64,000 nt of DNA from SHVO01 sp041905795. Its GTDB lineage: Bacteria; Pseudomonadota; Alphaproteobacteria; Rhodospirillales; Rhodospirillaceae. Where the stretch lies: NCBI GenBank assembly GCA_041905795.1, contig JAYRKL010000003.1, forward strand, positions 62,001 through 126,000, in the 5' to 3' direction. The translations under genes were made by a program, and so were the position numbers. The notes under the pieces were generated by a model, which did no database searches, was not told the DNA's origin, and saw only the letters and a program-made list of their open reading frames with translations. The first letter of the stretch is position 1; each line of letters opens with the position of its first letter. This document shows, one piece after another, positions 26,950 through 35,213 of this stretch.

Positions 26950-28677
26950 TTAGAACGCCTGGCCGGCGGCGAGCGCGAGATGCTCCACCAGCGGCCCCAC
27001 CGACAGCGCCGGGAAGAAGGTGAGCCCGCCGATGATCAGGATCACACCGACCAGCAGGCCCACCCACAGCGCGCCGGTGGTGGGGAAGGTGCCGACCGAG
27101 GCCGGCACGACTTTCTTGGCGGCCAGGGAACCCGCCAGCGCCATCGTCGGCACGATCATCAGAAAGCGGCCGGCGAACATCGCAAGCCCCAATGTGGTGT
27201 TGTAGAACGGCGTATTGGCGGAAATGCCGGCGAAGGCGCTGCCGTTGTTGGCGGTGGCGGAGGTGAAGGCGTAGAGGATTTCCGAGAAACCGTGCGGCCC
27301 CAGGTTGGCGCGCCCGGCAAGGCCGGCATCCAGCACCGCCGCCAGCGCGGTGAACCCCAGCATCGACAAGGGCAGGATGAGGATGGCGAGCATGGCCATC
27401 TTCACGTCCTTGGCCTCGATCTTCTTGCCGACATATTCCGGCGTGCGGCCGACCATGAGACCCGCCACGAACACCGCGATCACGGCGAACAGCAGCATGC
27501 CGTAAAGCCCGGCGCCGACGCCGCCGAAGACGATCTCGCCCAACTCCATGTTGATCAACGGGATCATGCCGCCGAGCGGCATGAAGCTGTCGTGCATGGC
27601 GTTGACGGCGCCGCAGGACGCGGCGGTGGTGACAGTCGCGAACAACGCCGAGTTGGCGATGCCGAAGCGGACCTCCTTGCCTTCCATGTTGCCGCCGGCC
27701 TGGAGGTCCGAGGCGATCTGGCCGACATTGAACGACAGGAAGGCCGGGTTGCCGCGGGCTTCCGCCCAATAAGCGGTTCCGGCGCCGGCGACGAACAACA
27801 GGCTCATGACGGCGAAGATCGCCCAGCCCTGGCGCTGATCGCCGACCATGCGTCCGAACACATTGGTCAAGGCCGCCGAGAGCGCGAAGATCAGGACCAG
27901 CTGCACGAAATTGGTGAGCGCGGTGGGGTTCTCGAACGGGTGGGCGGAGTTGGTGTTGAAAAAACCGCCGCCGTTGGTGCCGAGCATCTTGATGACTTCC
28001 TGCGAGGCCACCGGCCCTTGTCCGATCACCTGCCGGGCGCCCTCGAGGGTGGTGACTTCGGTGTAAGCCGAAAGATTCTGCGGCACGCCCTGCCAGACGA
28101 AGAAGAGGGTGACCACGACCGAGATGGGCAGCAGCACATAGAGCGTGCTGCGGGTGAGATCGACCCAGAAATTGCCGAGGGTGGCGGACGAACGGCGGCT
28201 GAATCCGCGCACCAGCGCGACGGCAAGGGCGATGCCGGTGGCCGCCGAGACGAAATTATGCACGGTGAGCCCGGCCATCTGGGTCAGGTAGCTCATGGTG
28301 GTTTCCGGCACGTAGGACTGCCAGTTGGTGTTGGTGACAAAGCTGAGCGCGGTGTTGAAGGCCAGGGCCGGCTCGACATTCGCCTGGCCGGCGGGATTGA
28401 ACGGCAGCAGCCCCTGCACGCGCTGCAGGGCGTAAAGCACCAGGAACCCGGCCAGACTGAAGAACAGCATGGCGGCGGTGTAGGTCACCCAGTGCTGCTC
28501 GCTGGTTTCGTCGACGCCGCAAAGGCGGTAGATGCCCCGCTCGACCGGCCGCAGGAGCGGCGAGAGCAACGTGCGTTCGCCGGTGAGAACGCGAGTGAGA
28601 TACACCCCGAGCGGTTTGGTCAGGGCGATGACGGCCACGCAGAACAGCGCGATCTGACTCCAGCCATTGACGGTCAT
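26950..28677 (-). CDS. kdpA: Potassium-transporting ATPase subunit A (KdpA)
   Basis: A 575-aa potassium channel-like subunit with about ten membrane helices and four degenerate selectivity-filter repeats, including TNTNWQSYVPETTMSY, GTNGGGFFNTNSAHPFENP, TTAASCGAVNAMHDSF and TSATANNGSAFAGI. It binds and conducts the potassium ion while KdpB provides energy. Length matches the family. It follows kdpF after nine bases. Confidence 0.97.
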   Translation of the reverse strand: MTVNGWSQIALFCVAVIALTKPLGVYLTRVLTGERTLLSPLLRPVERGIYRLCGVDETSEQHWVTYTAAMLFFSLAGFLVLYALQRVQGLLPFNPAGQANVEPALAFNTALSFVTNTNWQSYVPETTMSYLTQMAGLTVHNFVSAATGIALAVALVRGFSRRSSATLGNFWVDLTRSTLYVLLPISVVVTLFFVWQGVPQNLSAYTEVTTLEGARQVIGQGPVASQEVIKMLGTNGGGFFNTNSAHPFENPTALTNFVQLVLIFALSAALTNVFGRMVGDQRQGWAIFAVMSLLFVAGAGTAYWAEARGNPAFLSFNVGQIASDLQAGGNMEGKEVRFGIANSALFATVTTAASCGAVNAMHDSFMPLGGMIPLINMELGEIVFGGVGAGLYGMLLFAVIAVFVAGLMVGRTPEYVGKKIEAKDVKMAMLAILILPLSMLGFTALAAVLDAGLAGRANLGPHGFSEILYAFTSATANNGSAFAGISANTPFYNTTLGLAMFAGRFLMIVPTMALAGSLAAKKVVPASVGTFPTTGALWVGLLVGVILIIGGLTFFPALSVGPLVEHLALAAGQAF

Positions 28678-28686
28678 GGGCGGTTC

Positions 28687-28776
28687 CTAGAAGCGCTCGG
28701 GACGGACGAGCGCGTAGATGAGATAGACAAGCAAGGCCAGGACCACGATCCCGCCCAGGGCATAGTCGAAGGTCAT
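28687..28776 (-). CDS. kdpF: Potassium-transporting ATPase subunit F (KdpF)
   Basis: A 29-aa single-helix peptide with hydrophobic core LGGIVVLALLVYLIYALV and the family's C-terminal RPERF. KdpF stabilises the KdpABC complex in the inner membrane. ATG 28776 is preceded by TGAGGCGG six bases away, overlapping the stop of the upstream microprotein. Confidence 0.93.
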   Translation of the reverse strand: MTFDYALGGIVVLALLVYLIYALVRPERF

Positions 28777-28783
28777 GGCCGCC

Positions 28784-28867
28784 TCAGAGCCGGTCGCAGG
28801 CGGCGGTGTAGAGGACAGCGAGAGCAAACGCTCCCGTGCCGACGGCGATGAGGATGATGTCGAGCAT
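28784..28867 (-). CDS. 27-aa membrane microprotein at the head of the kdp operon
   Basis: A 28-codon frame encodes a 27-residue peptide beginning MLDIILIAVGTGAFALAVLY and ending TAACDRL. It has one membrane helix and a short polar tail. GAGG lies six bases before ATG 28867, and the frame ends seven bases before kdpF, so it is placed and spaced like a real first gene. From memory, similar very short frames ending in C-D-R-L precede kdpF in other genomes. It may be an extra small Kdp subunit. Confidence 0.7.
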   Translation of the reverse strand: MLDIILIAVGTGAFALAVLYTAACDRL

Positions 28868-28910
28868 GGCGGCCTCGTGTTGCGGTCGATGCCGGCAATG
28901 TGGACCCGGC

Positions 28911-28970
28911 CCCCATATAAATTCGATGCGCCGCGCGCGTCCGGTTTATATAAGCGGCATATATGCGCTA
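28911..28970. promoter_or_regulatory. AT-rich divergent control region between kdp and the TorF porin gene
   Basis: Three AT-rich boxes stand out from the GC-rich surroundings: ATATAAATT (28915), TTTATATAA (28945) and the palindrome CATATATG (28959). They lie between the divergent starts of the kdp microprotein (28867) and the porin (29004). KdpE recognises AT-rich sites in E. coli, so one box may be its operator, but no exact consensus is visible. Confidence 0.35.
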
Positions 28971-29003
28971 TGGTGGCGCCCGCGACTTTGGGGAGGCACT
29001 TTC

Positions 29004-29753
29004 TTGAAAACACATATCCTGGCGGCCGTACTGGCCGCCGGTTGCGGCGGCGCTGCGGCGGCTGCCGAATCGCCGGGCGACGGCCTGATCCCGGGCAGCT
29101 TCAGCGGCAATGTGGCGTTGACCTCGGACTATCTGGTGCGCGGCGTGTCGCAGAGCAACAACGGCCCCGCCATCCAAGGCGGACTGGATTGGGATACCGG
29201 CGCCGGGCTGCACTTCGGCGTCTGGGGCTCAAGCATCAATTTCAAGGATGGCGGCGAGGCCACGACGGAGATCGACTGGTCCGGCGGCTACGCCGGGTCC
29301 CTGGGCGACCTGCTCAATTACGACATCGGCGCTGTCTACTATTGGTATCCGGGCGCGCCGGGCGCGCTCAGCTATGACTTCTGGGAAGTCTATGGCAAGG
29401 CGTCCCACGACTTCGGCCGCTTCACTCTCAACGCCGGCGTCAACTATTCGCCGGACATCTTCGGCGGCACCGGCCCCTCCACTTATTTCCGCGGCGGCGT
29501 GACCGTGCCCATCACCGACAAGCTCTCCGTCAGCGGCGAGGCCGGCCACTCCTTCTTGGCCCAGAGCAATCCGACGCCCGCGGTCTTCCCGGACTATTGG
29601 GACTGGAACGCCGGCGCGCGTCTTTCGGTGAACAACTGGTTCACGGTCGATGCGCGCTATTACGACACCAATATCGCCGGCAACTGCCCGGCGCCGGGCG
29701 GCAAGCGATGGTGCGGGTCAAAGGCGGTGGTGGCGGTTTCCCGGACTTTCTAG
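29004..29753 (+). CDS. TorF family putative porin
   Basis: A 249-aa outer-membrane protein with a signal peptide (LAAVLAAGCGGAAAAA). The mature part has the TorF pattern: GNVALTSDYLVRGVSQSNNG at the start, alternating beta strands, and a terminal Phe (AVVAVSRTF) for BAM recognition. I use TTG 29004, preceded by a strong GGGAGG; no ATG fits the signal peptide. It is divergent from the kdp operon and shares its control region, so it may answer to the same ionic or osmotic signals. Its end overlaps the convergent kinase gene by four bases. Confidence 0.85.
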   Translation: MKTHILAAVLAAGCGGAAAAAESPGDGLIPGSFSGNVALTSDYLVRGVSQSNNGPAIQGGLDWDTGAGLHFGVWGSSINFKDGGEATTEIDWSGGYAGSLGDLLNYDIGAVYYWYPGAPGALSYDFWEVYGKASHDFGRFTLNAGVNYSPDIFGGTGPSTYFRGGVTVPITDKLSVSGEAGHSFLAQSNPTPAVFPDYWDWNAGARLSVNNWFTVDARYYDTNIAGNCPAPGGKRWCGSKAVVAVSRTF

Positions 29754-31276
29754 GCTTCAGCACCGGCCGCCGGCAGGCTGACGTGGAATGTCACACCCGC
29801 GCCCTCGTTCACCGTCACCCAGATGCGGCCGCCATGGGACTCGATGATGGAGTGGCAAATCGATAGCCCCACGCCCATACCGCTCCTCTTGGTGGTGACG
29901 AACGGCTGAAACAGCCGCGCCGCCACTTCCGGCGCGAGACCCGTCCCGGTATCGCGGATCGCGATCTCGGCGCGATCGGCCCCGGCGGTGCGCACCGACA
30001 CCGCCAAGGTGCGCACTGCCGCCGCCTGCATGGCTTCGAGCGCGTTGCGCATGAGATTGACCAGCACCTGCTGGATCTGGATTTTGTCGATATACACCTC
30101 CGGCGCCGCGGTCAGGTCGGCCGTGACCCGCACCCCGGCCTGGCTCGCATCCATCAGCGCCAGCGCCATGGCTTCCTCGACCACCTTCACCGGATCCTCG
30201 ATGGTGCGGCTCATGTCGCGGTGTTCGACAAAATCGCGCAGGCGCTTGATGATCTGGCCGGCGCGCAAGGCCTGCGCGGCGGTCTTGTCCATCATGCCCT
30301 GCGCGTCCTCGATCTTGGCGGCGCCGCCGGCAAGCGTGCGCCGCGCCGCCTTGGCGTAGTTCGAGATGGCGGTGAGCGGCTGGTTGAGTTCATGAGCCAG
30401 GGCCGCCGACATTTCGCCCATGGCGGTCAGGCGTGAAGCGTGCAGCAATTCACTCTGCAAATGCTGCATGTGCCGTTCGCTCTCGATCTTGGCGGTCAGG
30501 TCGCGGATGAAACCGACGAAAGTGCGCTTGCCGGCCACCTTGGCCTCGCCCACCGCCAGGTCCATGGGGAAGGTGGCGCCGTCTTTCTTGAGAGCGGTGA
30601 CGGTGCGGCCGCGGCCGATGATGCGCGCCTCTCCCGTCCGCAGGAACCTGCCGATATAGCCGTCATGTTCGTCGCGGAACGGTTGCGGCATCAGCATGCT
30701 GACGTTCCGCCCGATCACTTCCGGCGCGGTGTAGCCGAACAGCTTCTCCGCCGCGTGGCTGAAGGACTGGATCAGGCCCTTGGCGTCGATCACCACCATG
30801 GCGTCCGGGATGGTGGCGAGAATCGCCTGCTGGGTCGCCTCTTCGCTTTGCAGCTGGACGTTCAGCTCGCGCTGGCGGTCGAGCGCGGTCTCGGCCTGTT
30901 CGGCGGCCGAGGACGCGAGGCGGGTGAGCGCGATCATGCCGCCGGCGATACTGATGAACAGCACCATCTCCACCAGGTCGCGCGGCTCGGTGTTGATATG
31001 CCCCACCGGTTCGAAGATGAACACGTTCACCACCGCCGCCGACAGAACCATGGCCAGCACCGCCGGGCGTACGCCCGCGAACACCGCCGTGACGAGCACC
31101 CCGAAGGCGAACAGGGAGAACGTGGGCCGGGCGTTCAGGGCGGCGTCGAGGCCGGAGCGGACCAGGTAGGCGGCCAGCGTCGCGACGACCGCGAAGCCGT
31201 AGGCGCGCAGCGGCGAGGCCGCGAGCCATGCCGCCGCCTTATGAAGGTTGATATCCTTTTGCAGCCTGAGGACCAT
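29750..31276 (-). CDS. DUF4118-PAS sensor histidine kinase (FixL-like core)
   Basis: A 508-aa membrane kinase. N-terminal helices (about residues 28-120) form a DUF4118 block like the one in KdpD. A PAS domain follows (about 150-262, LATIPDAMVVIDAKGLIQSF), then HisKA with His295 in ALAHELNQPLTAISNYAKAA and an HATPase with N-box LMRNALEAM and GMGVGLSICHSIIESHGG. The kinase core is of the FixL/DctB type. PAS lacks the obvious heme-binding His pattern of FixL, so the ligand is unknown. No response regulator is adjacent. ATG 31276 is chosen as the first start before the membrane segments. Confidence 0.87.
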   Translation of the reverse strand: MVLRLQKDINLHKAAAWLAASPLRAYGFAVVATLAAYLVRSGLDAALNARPTFSLFAFGVLVTAVFAGVRPAVLAMVLSAAVVNVFIFEPVGHINTEPRDLVEMVLFISIAGGMIALTRLASSAAEQAETALDRQRELNVQLQSEEATQQAILATIPDAMVVIDAKGLIQSFSHAAEKLFGYTAPEVIGRNVSMLMPQPFRDEHDGYIGRFLRTGEARIIGRGRTVTALKKDGATFPMDLAVGEAKVAGKRTFVGFIRDLTAKIESERHMQHLQSELLHASRLTAMGEMSAALAHELNQPLTAISNYAKAARRTLAGGAAKIEDAQGMMDKTAAQALRAGQIIKRLRDFVEHRDMSRTIEDPVKVVEEAMALALMDASQAGVRVTADLTAAPEVYIDKIQIQQVLVNLMRNALEAMQAAAVRTLAVSVRTAGADRAEIAIRDTGTGLAPEVAARLFQPFVTTKRSGMGVGLSICHSIIESHGGRIWVTVNEGAGVTFHVSLPAAGAEA

Positions 31277-31339
31277 ACCCGCGAACGCATCCTTCCGGAT
31301 TGCCTGCTTGCTGCTACCATAGAGTGTGAGGATGCCTGG

Positions 31340-32422
31340 ATGAAATATGCGTTTTCCCCCGATGGCCAGCACGCGGAGTTGCACTCCGCCCTGCGGCGAT
31401 TCGAACAGGGCCTGTTCGAGAAGGCCGGCGAACAGGTCATGGCCGTGCTCAAGGAGCAACCCGGCAATGCCGACGCGCTGCGCCTTTTGCGCCTGATCGA
31501 ACGGCGCCTGTGGCCCAGGCCGAACGCAGCCCCGCACCTGGTCTGGCAATTCCGGCCCAAGGACTCCTGGGAATACGACTGGGTGAATTTCCTGCTGGCG
31601 GACTCCATCGCCGGGGAGACCGTCGACAACACCTGGTCCCACCTGGCTCCGTCGATGATCGTGGTGGACAACCGCCTGGTGCCGGAGAAAGTGCCCTATT
31701 ACCAGCGCGCCTTCGAGAACGGCTGCAAGGTGGTCCTGATCCACCTGTCGGATGAAGCCTTCAACGACGACACCGGCGCCTATAAGTATTGCGAAGCGGT
31801 GATCCGCAATTACCGCTCCGACGTCAAGGCCGGCCTCGCGCGCATGTTTTTCCTGCCGCTCGGGTACAAGACCGGGTTCGCACGGGATCACGCGCCCAAA
31901 CCCGCGGCCGCGCGCAAACATCTGTGGAGCTTCGCCGGCGATCCCAACAAGCTGAGCCGCGGCGAGATGCTGAACACCCTGGCGGCGGTTGACGGCGGCG
32001 CCTGGCACCTGACCTCGGGCTTCGGCGCCGCCGATTGCCTGTCCACCGCCGACTACCGCGCGCTGATGGATGAGTCGGTGATGATCCCCTGCCCCGGCGG
32101 CTGGTCCAACCTGGAGACCTTCCGGGTTTACGAAGCGCTGGAAGCAGGCTGCATCCCGTTCGTGGAAAAGCGCAAAGGCTTCGACTATTATCGCGCTCTC
32201 CTGGGACCTCACCCGCTGCCGACCATCAGCACCTGGGCCGAGGGCGCCGCCCTCCTGCGCAGGCTGAGAGACGCGGGAGAACTGCCGGCGTTGCAGCAGG
32301 CCTGCATGGCGTGGTGGGCGGCGTACAAGCCCCGCCTCAAGGCGGATCTGGCCGCTTTCTTGAGTAACGCCCTCACCCCGCCGCCGGACGGCGAGGTCTG
32401 GCCCCGCACTTATCCCGGCTAA
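31340..32422 (+). CDS. Putative exostosin-like glycosyltransferase
   Basis: A 360-aa protein. An N-terminal helical part (about 1-60) resembles a tetratricopeptide unit (ALRRFEQGLFEKAGEQVMAV). The C-terminal segment PCPGGWSNLETFRVYEALEA then GCIPFVEK strongly resembles the donor-binding end of exostosin/GT47-like enzymes. The sugar is unknown. ATG 31340 has GAGG nine bases upstream. A three-codon frame (ATG 31332) ends in a TGA overlapping this start. Divergent from the kinase (63 bases); its end overlaps the DUF72 gene by four bases. Confidence 0.65.
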   Translation: MKYAFSPDGQHAELHSALRRFEQGLFEKAGEQVMAVLKEQPGNADALRLLRLIERRLWPRPNAAPHLVWQFRPKDSWEYDWVNFLLADSIAGETVDNTWSHLAPSMIVVDNRLVPEKVPYYQRAFENGCKVVLIHLSDEAFNDDTGAYKYCEAVIRNYRSDVKAGLARMFFLPLGYKTGFARDHAPKPAAARKHLWSFAGDPNKLSRGEMLNTLAAVDGGAWHLTSGFGAADCLSTADYRALMDESVMIPCPGGWSNLETFRVYEALEAGCIPFVEKRKGFDYYRALLGPHPLPTISTWAEGAALLRRLRDAGELPALQQACMAWWAAYKPRLKADLAAFLSNALTPPPDGEVWPRTYPG

Positions 32423-33285
32423 AGCCCGTCGATAAAGGCTTGAGCCGCCGCCGGCGCGCGCTCCTTGGCGCCGGAGATGAAGTAGACGAAGACGTCGCCG
32501 CGTTTGGCCCAGGCTTTGGCGCGCGCGGCCCAGCGGGCGATTTCCGCCGGCGGATAGCCGGTCTTCACCGTCTCCCGGGTGCGCATCAGCCGCGCATAGG
32601 AAAAATCCGCGGTCGGCTCGTCGATCTCGGGGAAATCGTCATCGTCGGCGAACACAATGGCGGCGTTGTGCCGACGTGCAAGATCGTAGAAGCGCGGATC
32701 CTTGAAAGTCGGGCTGCGCACTTCCAGCGCATGGCGCAGCGGCAGGCCGTCCACCTCCTTGGGCAGCAGGCGCAGGAATTCACCGAAATCCTCGGGATCG
32801 AATTTCTTGGTGCCCATGAATTGCCAATTGATCGGCCCCAGGCGGTCGCCCAGCACGGACAGGCCCTGACCGATGAACCGGTCGATGGACTCCTTGGCGC
32901 CGGCCAGCACCCGGCGGTTGGTGCAATAGCGCGACGCCTTGACCGAGAACACGAAGCCCTCGGGAGTCTCCTCGCGCCATTTAGACCAGCTGGCGGGCTT
33001 GAAGGTGGAGTAATAGGTGCCGTTGATCTCGATGGAGGTCAGCCGGCGGCTGGCATACTCCAGTTCCCGTTTTTGAGAGAGGCCGTCCGGATAGAACACG
33101 CCGCGCCAGGGCTCATAGGTCCAGCCGCCGATCCCGGCGCGGATCAGGCCCTTCCCCGACTTGGCAGCGGCGCGGGCTTCGGGAAGGACACCCGCCGCCT
33201 TTTTTGGCGCCGCCTTACGGGCCGTAAGTTTAGGCGCCGGCCTGGCCGGCGCCGTGGAGGAGGATTTCTTCTTCGCAGCAGGCAT
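32419..33285 (-). CDS. DUF72 (YecE-like) TIM-barrel protein
   Basis: A 288-aa protein. The DUF72 domain starts near residue 47 with RAGIGGWTYEPWRGVFYP, followed by TSIEINGTYYSTFKP, FVFSVKASRYCTNRR and ALEVRSPTF, all family hallmarks. The biochemical role of the family is not established. The first 45 residues are a Lys/Ala/Pro-rich tail (KKKSSSTAPARPAPKL), which could bind nucleic acid or be disordered. Confidence 0.9.
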   Translation of the reverse strand: MPAAKKKSSSTAPARPAPKLTARKAAPKKAAGVLPEARAAAKSGKGLIRAGIGGWTYEPWRGVFYPDGLSQKRELEYASRRLTSIEINGTYYSTFKPASWSKWREETPEGFVFSVKASRYCTNRRVLAGAKESIDRFIGQGLSVLGDRLGPINWQFMGTKKFDPEDFGEFLRLLPKEVDGLPLRHALEVRSPTFKDPRFYDLARRHNAAIVFADDDDFPEIDEPTADFSYARLMRTRETVKTGYPPAEIARWAARAKAWAKRGDVFVYFISGAKERAPAAAQAFIDGL

Positions 33286-33493
33286 ATCTGGAACCGTTAC
33301 ATGAGGTCTGGGGTAACCATCTTACTTATCCGAACGGCCGCCCCTAATGTCTGTTTCGCGTAGGCTCTGGCCCGGGGAAGGCTTTCGGGGTTACACTTCC
33401 CTCGCGCAGGTTTGACCCCCGATTTGACGCAGGATCCGGGGCAATTTCTCAAGCCGGCAGATAAACTTACGGCCTGTTCAATTTGGGAGGGGA

Positions 33494-34105
33494 ATGATGA
33501 CAGCCGCTATCCGGAAGTGCGCCTTGGCGCTCGCCGCCGTTCTAACCATCAGCAGCCCGGCGTTCGCCGGTCCGGCGGAAGACGCCGCCGAGGCCTTCGC
33601 GGCCGAACAGAAGGGCGATTTCCCGACCGCCTACCGCCTGTACCGGACGGCCGCCTTGGCCGGCAACACCTACGCCCAGGGCAACCTCGGCACCATGTAT
33701 CACACCGGCAAGGGCGGGCAGAAAAACTTCACTGAGGCTCTCAGGTGGTACACCGAAGCCGCCAAGGCCAACTATGCCGACTCGCAGTTCAACCTCGGCA
33801 TCATGAACGAGCTGGGCGAGGGCATGAAGCAGGACTTCGCCGCCGCCGCCAAGTGGTACCGCTTGGCCGCCGAACAGGGTTACGTCCCCGCCCAGACCGC
33901 CCTCGGCACCTTGTACGCCTCGGGCAGCGGCGTCACGCCGGATCGCGGCGAAGCCTTCAAGTGGTACACGCTGGCCGCCGCCAAGGGCGACGACAACGCC
34001 AAGCGCCGCATGGGCACGATCGCCGGCCGCCTGACGCCGGAGCAGAAAGCCAAGGCGGAAAAAGACGCCGCCGATTTCAAGCCGAAGGAAGCCGCGAAGA
34101 AATAA
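33494..34105 (+). CDS. Exported Sel1-like repeat protein
   Basis: A 203-aa protein with a signal peptide (cleavage after SPAFA) and about four Sel1-like repeats at residues 45-180, such as AYRLYRTAALAGNTYAQGNL and ALRWYTEAAKANYADSQFNL. Sel1 repeats make alpha-solenoid platforms for protein binding; the partner is unknown. The tail is Lys-rich (KAKAEKDAADFKPKEAAKK). A GGGAGGGG ribosome-binding site precedes the double ATG at 33494/33497. It ends at a strong bidirectional terminator. Confidence 0.88.
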   Translation: MMTAAIRKCALALAAVLTISSPAFAGPAEDAAEAFAAEQKGDFPTAYRLYRTAALAGNTYAQGNLGTMYHTGKGGQKNFTEALRWYTEAAKANYADSQFNLGIMNELGEGMKQDFAAAAKWYRLAAEQGYVPAQTALGTLYASGSGVTPDRGEAFKWYTLAAAKGDDNAKRRMGTIAGRLTPEQKAKAEKDAADFKPKEAAKK

Positions 34106-34124
34106 CTTCGCTCTTTCCGCAAAC

Positions 34125-34157
34125 AAAAAACCCCGGCGCTTGCGCGCCGGGGTTTTT
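34125..34157. terminator. Bidirectional intrinsic terminator
   Basis: A GC-rich stem (CCCCGGCGC / GCGCCGGGG, four-base loop) is flanked by A6 on the left and T5 on the right. It serves the Sel1 gene (plus) and the NHL-repeat gene (minus), which converge on it. Confidence 0.9.
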
Positions 34158-34173
34158 CTTTGCCCGTGAGGGA

Positions 34174-35145
34174 TTACTTCTTCGGCTTGAGGATCAGCAC
34201 GGAGCCGGAGCTGGCGACGCGCGTGCCGGGCATCAGGCTGCCGTCCGGCGCCACGCTCAGCTGGTGGGCGGGGGCGGCGATCTTGCCGATGATCTTGCCG
34301 CTGGCCGGGTCGAACTTGATGATATGGGCGTCGGTGCCGAACGCCACGTCGCGCGGCTGGGCGTCCACATAGACGTCGCCGGCGCTGCTGATGGCGACAG
34401 CGAATAGTTGCCCGCCGAAGTGCTTCTCGCCGAGGTATTTGCCGTCCATGTCGAACCACTGCAACCGGCCGTTCTCGCGGTCGGCGACGAAGATCTTGCC
34501 GTCGGGGCTGATGGACACGTCGTGGGCGTTCATGAACTCGCCCGGGCCTTTGCCGCGCTTGCCGAACTCGCGGATCTTCTTGCCGTCGGCGGCGTACTCC
34601 AGGACGCGGCCGTTGCAGTAGCCGTCGGAGGCGAAGATATGTCCGTTCTTGGCGAAGCTGACGTCGGTGGCGCCGCAGAACGGGCGGGTGGCGTCGGGGA
34701 TGTCGCCGACGCTGATCTCCAGGAGCTTCTTGCCCTCGGCGGTGAACTTGAAAATCTTCGAGGTATGGGCGTCGATGGCCCAGACATTGCCTTCCGGATC
34801 GACACGGATACCGTGCGGGATCTCGAACATGCCCTTGCCGAAGCTGCGCAGCACATTGCCCTTGGAATCCGCGACCACAATCGGGTCGAGGTTCTTATCT
34901 TCCGGACGGTGGATGATGTAGACGTTGCCCTTGGCGTCGCCGGCCATGGCCGAGATGCCGGTGATGGTGGTGGCCGGGCTGAGCTTGAGTTCAATGCGGT
35001 CCACCGGCAAATCGGGGATCGTCTTGACCAGGGCACGCAGGGCCTCGGTATCGGCCTTCTGCTCCGGCGACAGTTTGCGTTCCTGGGCCAACGCCGGCAT
35101 CGACATCAACGCCACCGCCGCCACGATCAACCGAGCGATCCGCAT
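34174..35145 (-). CDS. Exported NHL-repeat six-bladed beta-propeller protein
   Basis: A 323-aa protein with a signal peptide (cleavage after MPALA). A series of NHL-type blades follows: GDAKGNVYIIHRPEDK, VDPEGNVWAIDAHTSKIFKF, FAKNGHIFASDGYCNGRVLE and SISPDGKIFVADRENGRLQW. Such propellers often bind ligands or have lyase/lactonase-like roles; no catalytic set can be named here. ATG 35145 is favoured by GGGGAGGG seven bases upstream over the GTG at 35151. It resembles the NHL protein at 52800-53927. Confidence 0.88.
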   Translation of the reverse strand: MRIARLIVAAVALMSMPALAQERKLSPEQKADTEALRALVKTIPDLPVDRIELKLSPATTITGISAMAGDAKGNVYIIHRPEDKNLDPIVVADSKGNVLRSFGKGMFEIPHGIRVDPEGNVWAIDAHTSKIFKFTAEGKKLLEISVGDIPDATRPFCGATDVSFAKNGHIFASDGYCNGRVLEYAADGKKIREFGKRGKGPGEFMNAHDVSISPDGKIFVADRENGRLQWFDMDGKYLGEKHFGGQLFAVAISSAGDVYVDAQPRDVAFGTDAHIIKFDPASGKIIGKIAAPAHQLSVAPDGSLMPGTRVASSGSVLILKPKK

Positions 35146-35213
35146 AGGCACACCCTCCCCTTCCCCTTAAAGGCGCGCCATCTTGGCGTAAATCCCGCGC
35201 CGGCGCCATCCGT

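Noticed and set aside
26944..28851. 635-codon open frame opposite kdpA
   Set aside because: Same reason: extremely His/Gly/Arg/Glu-rich antisense frame over a gene with complete KdpA motifs.
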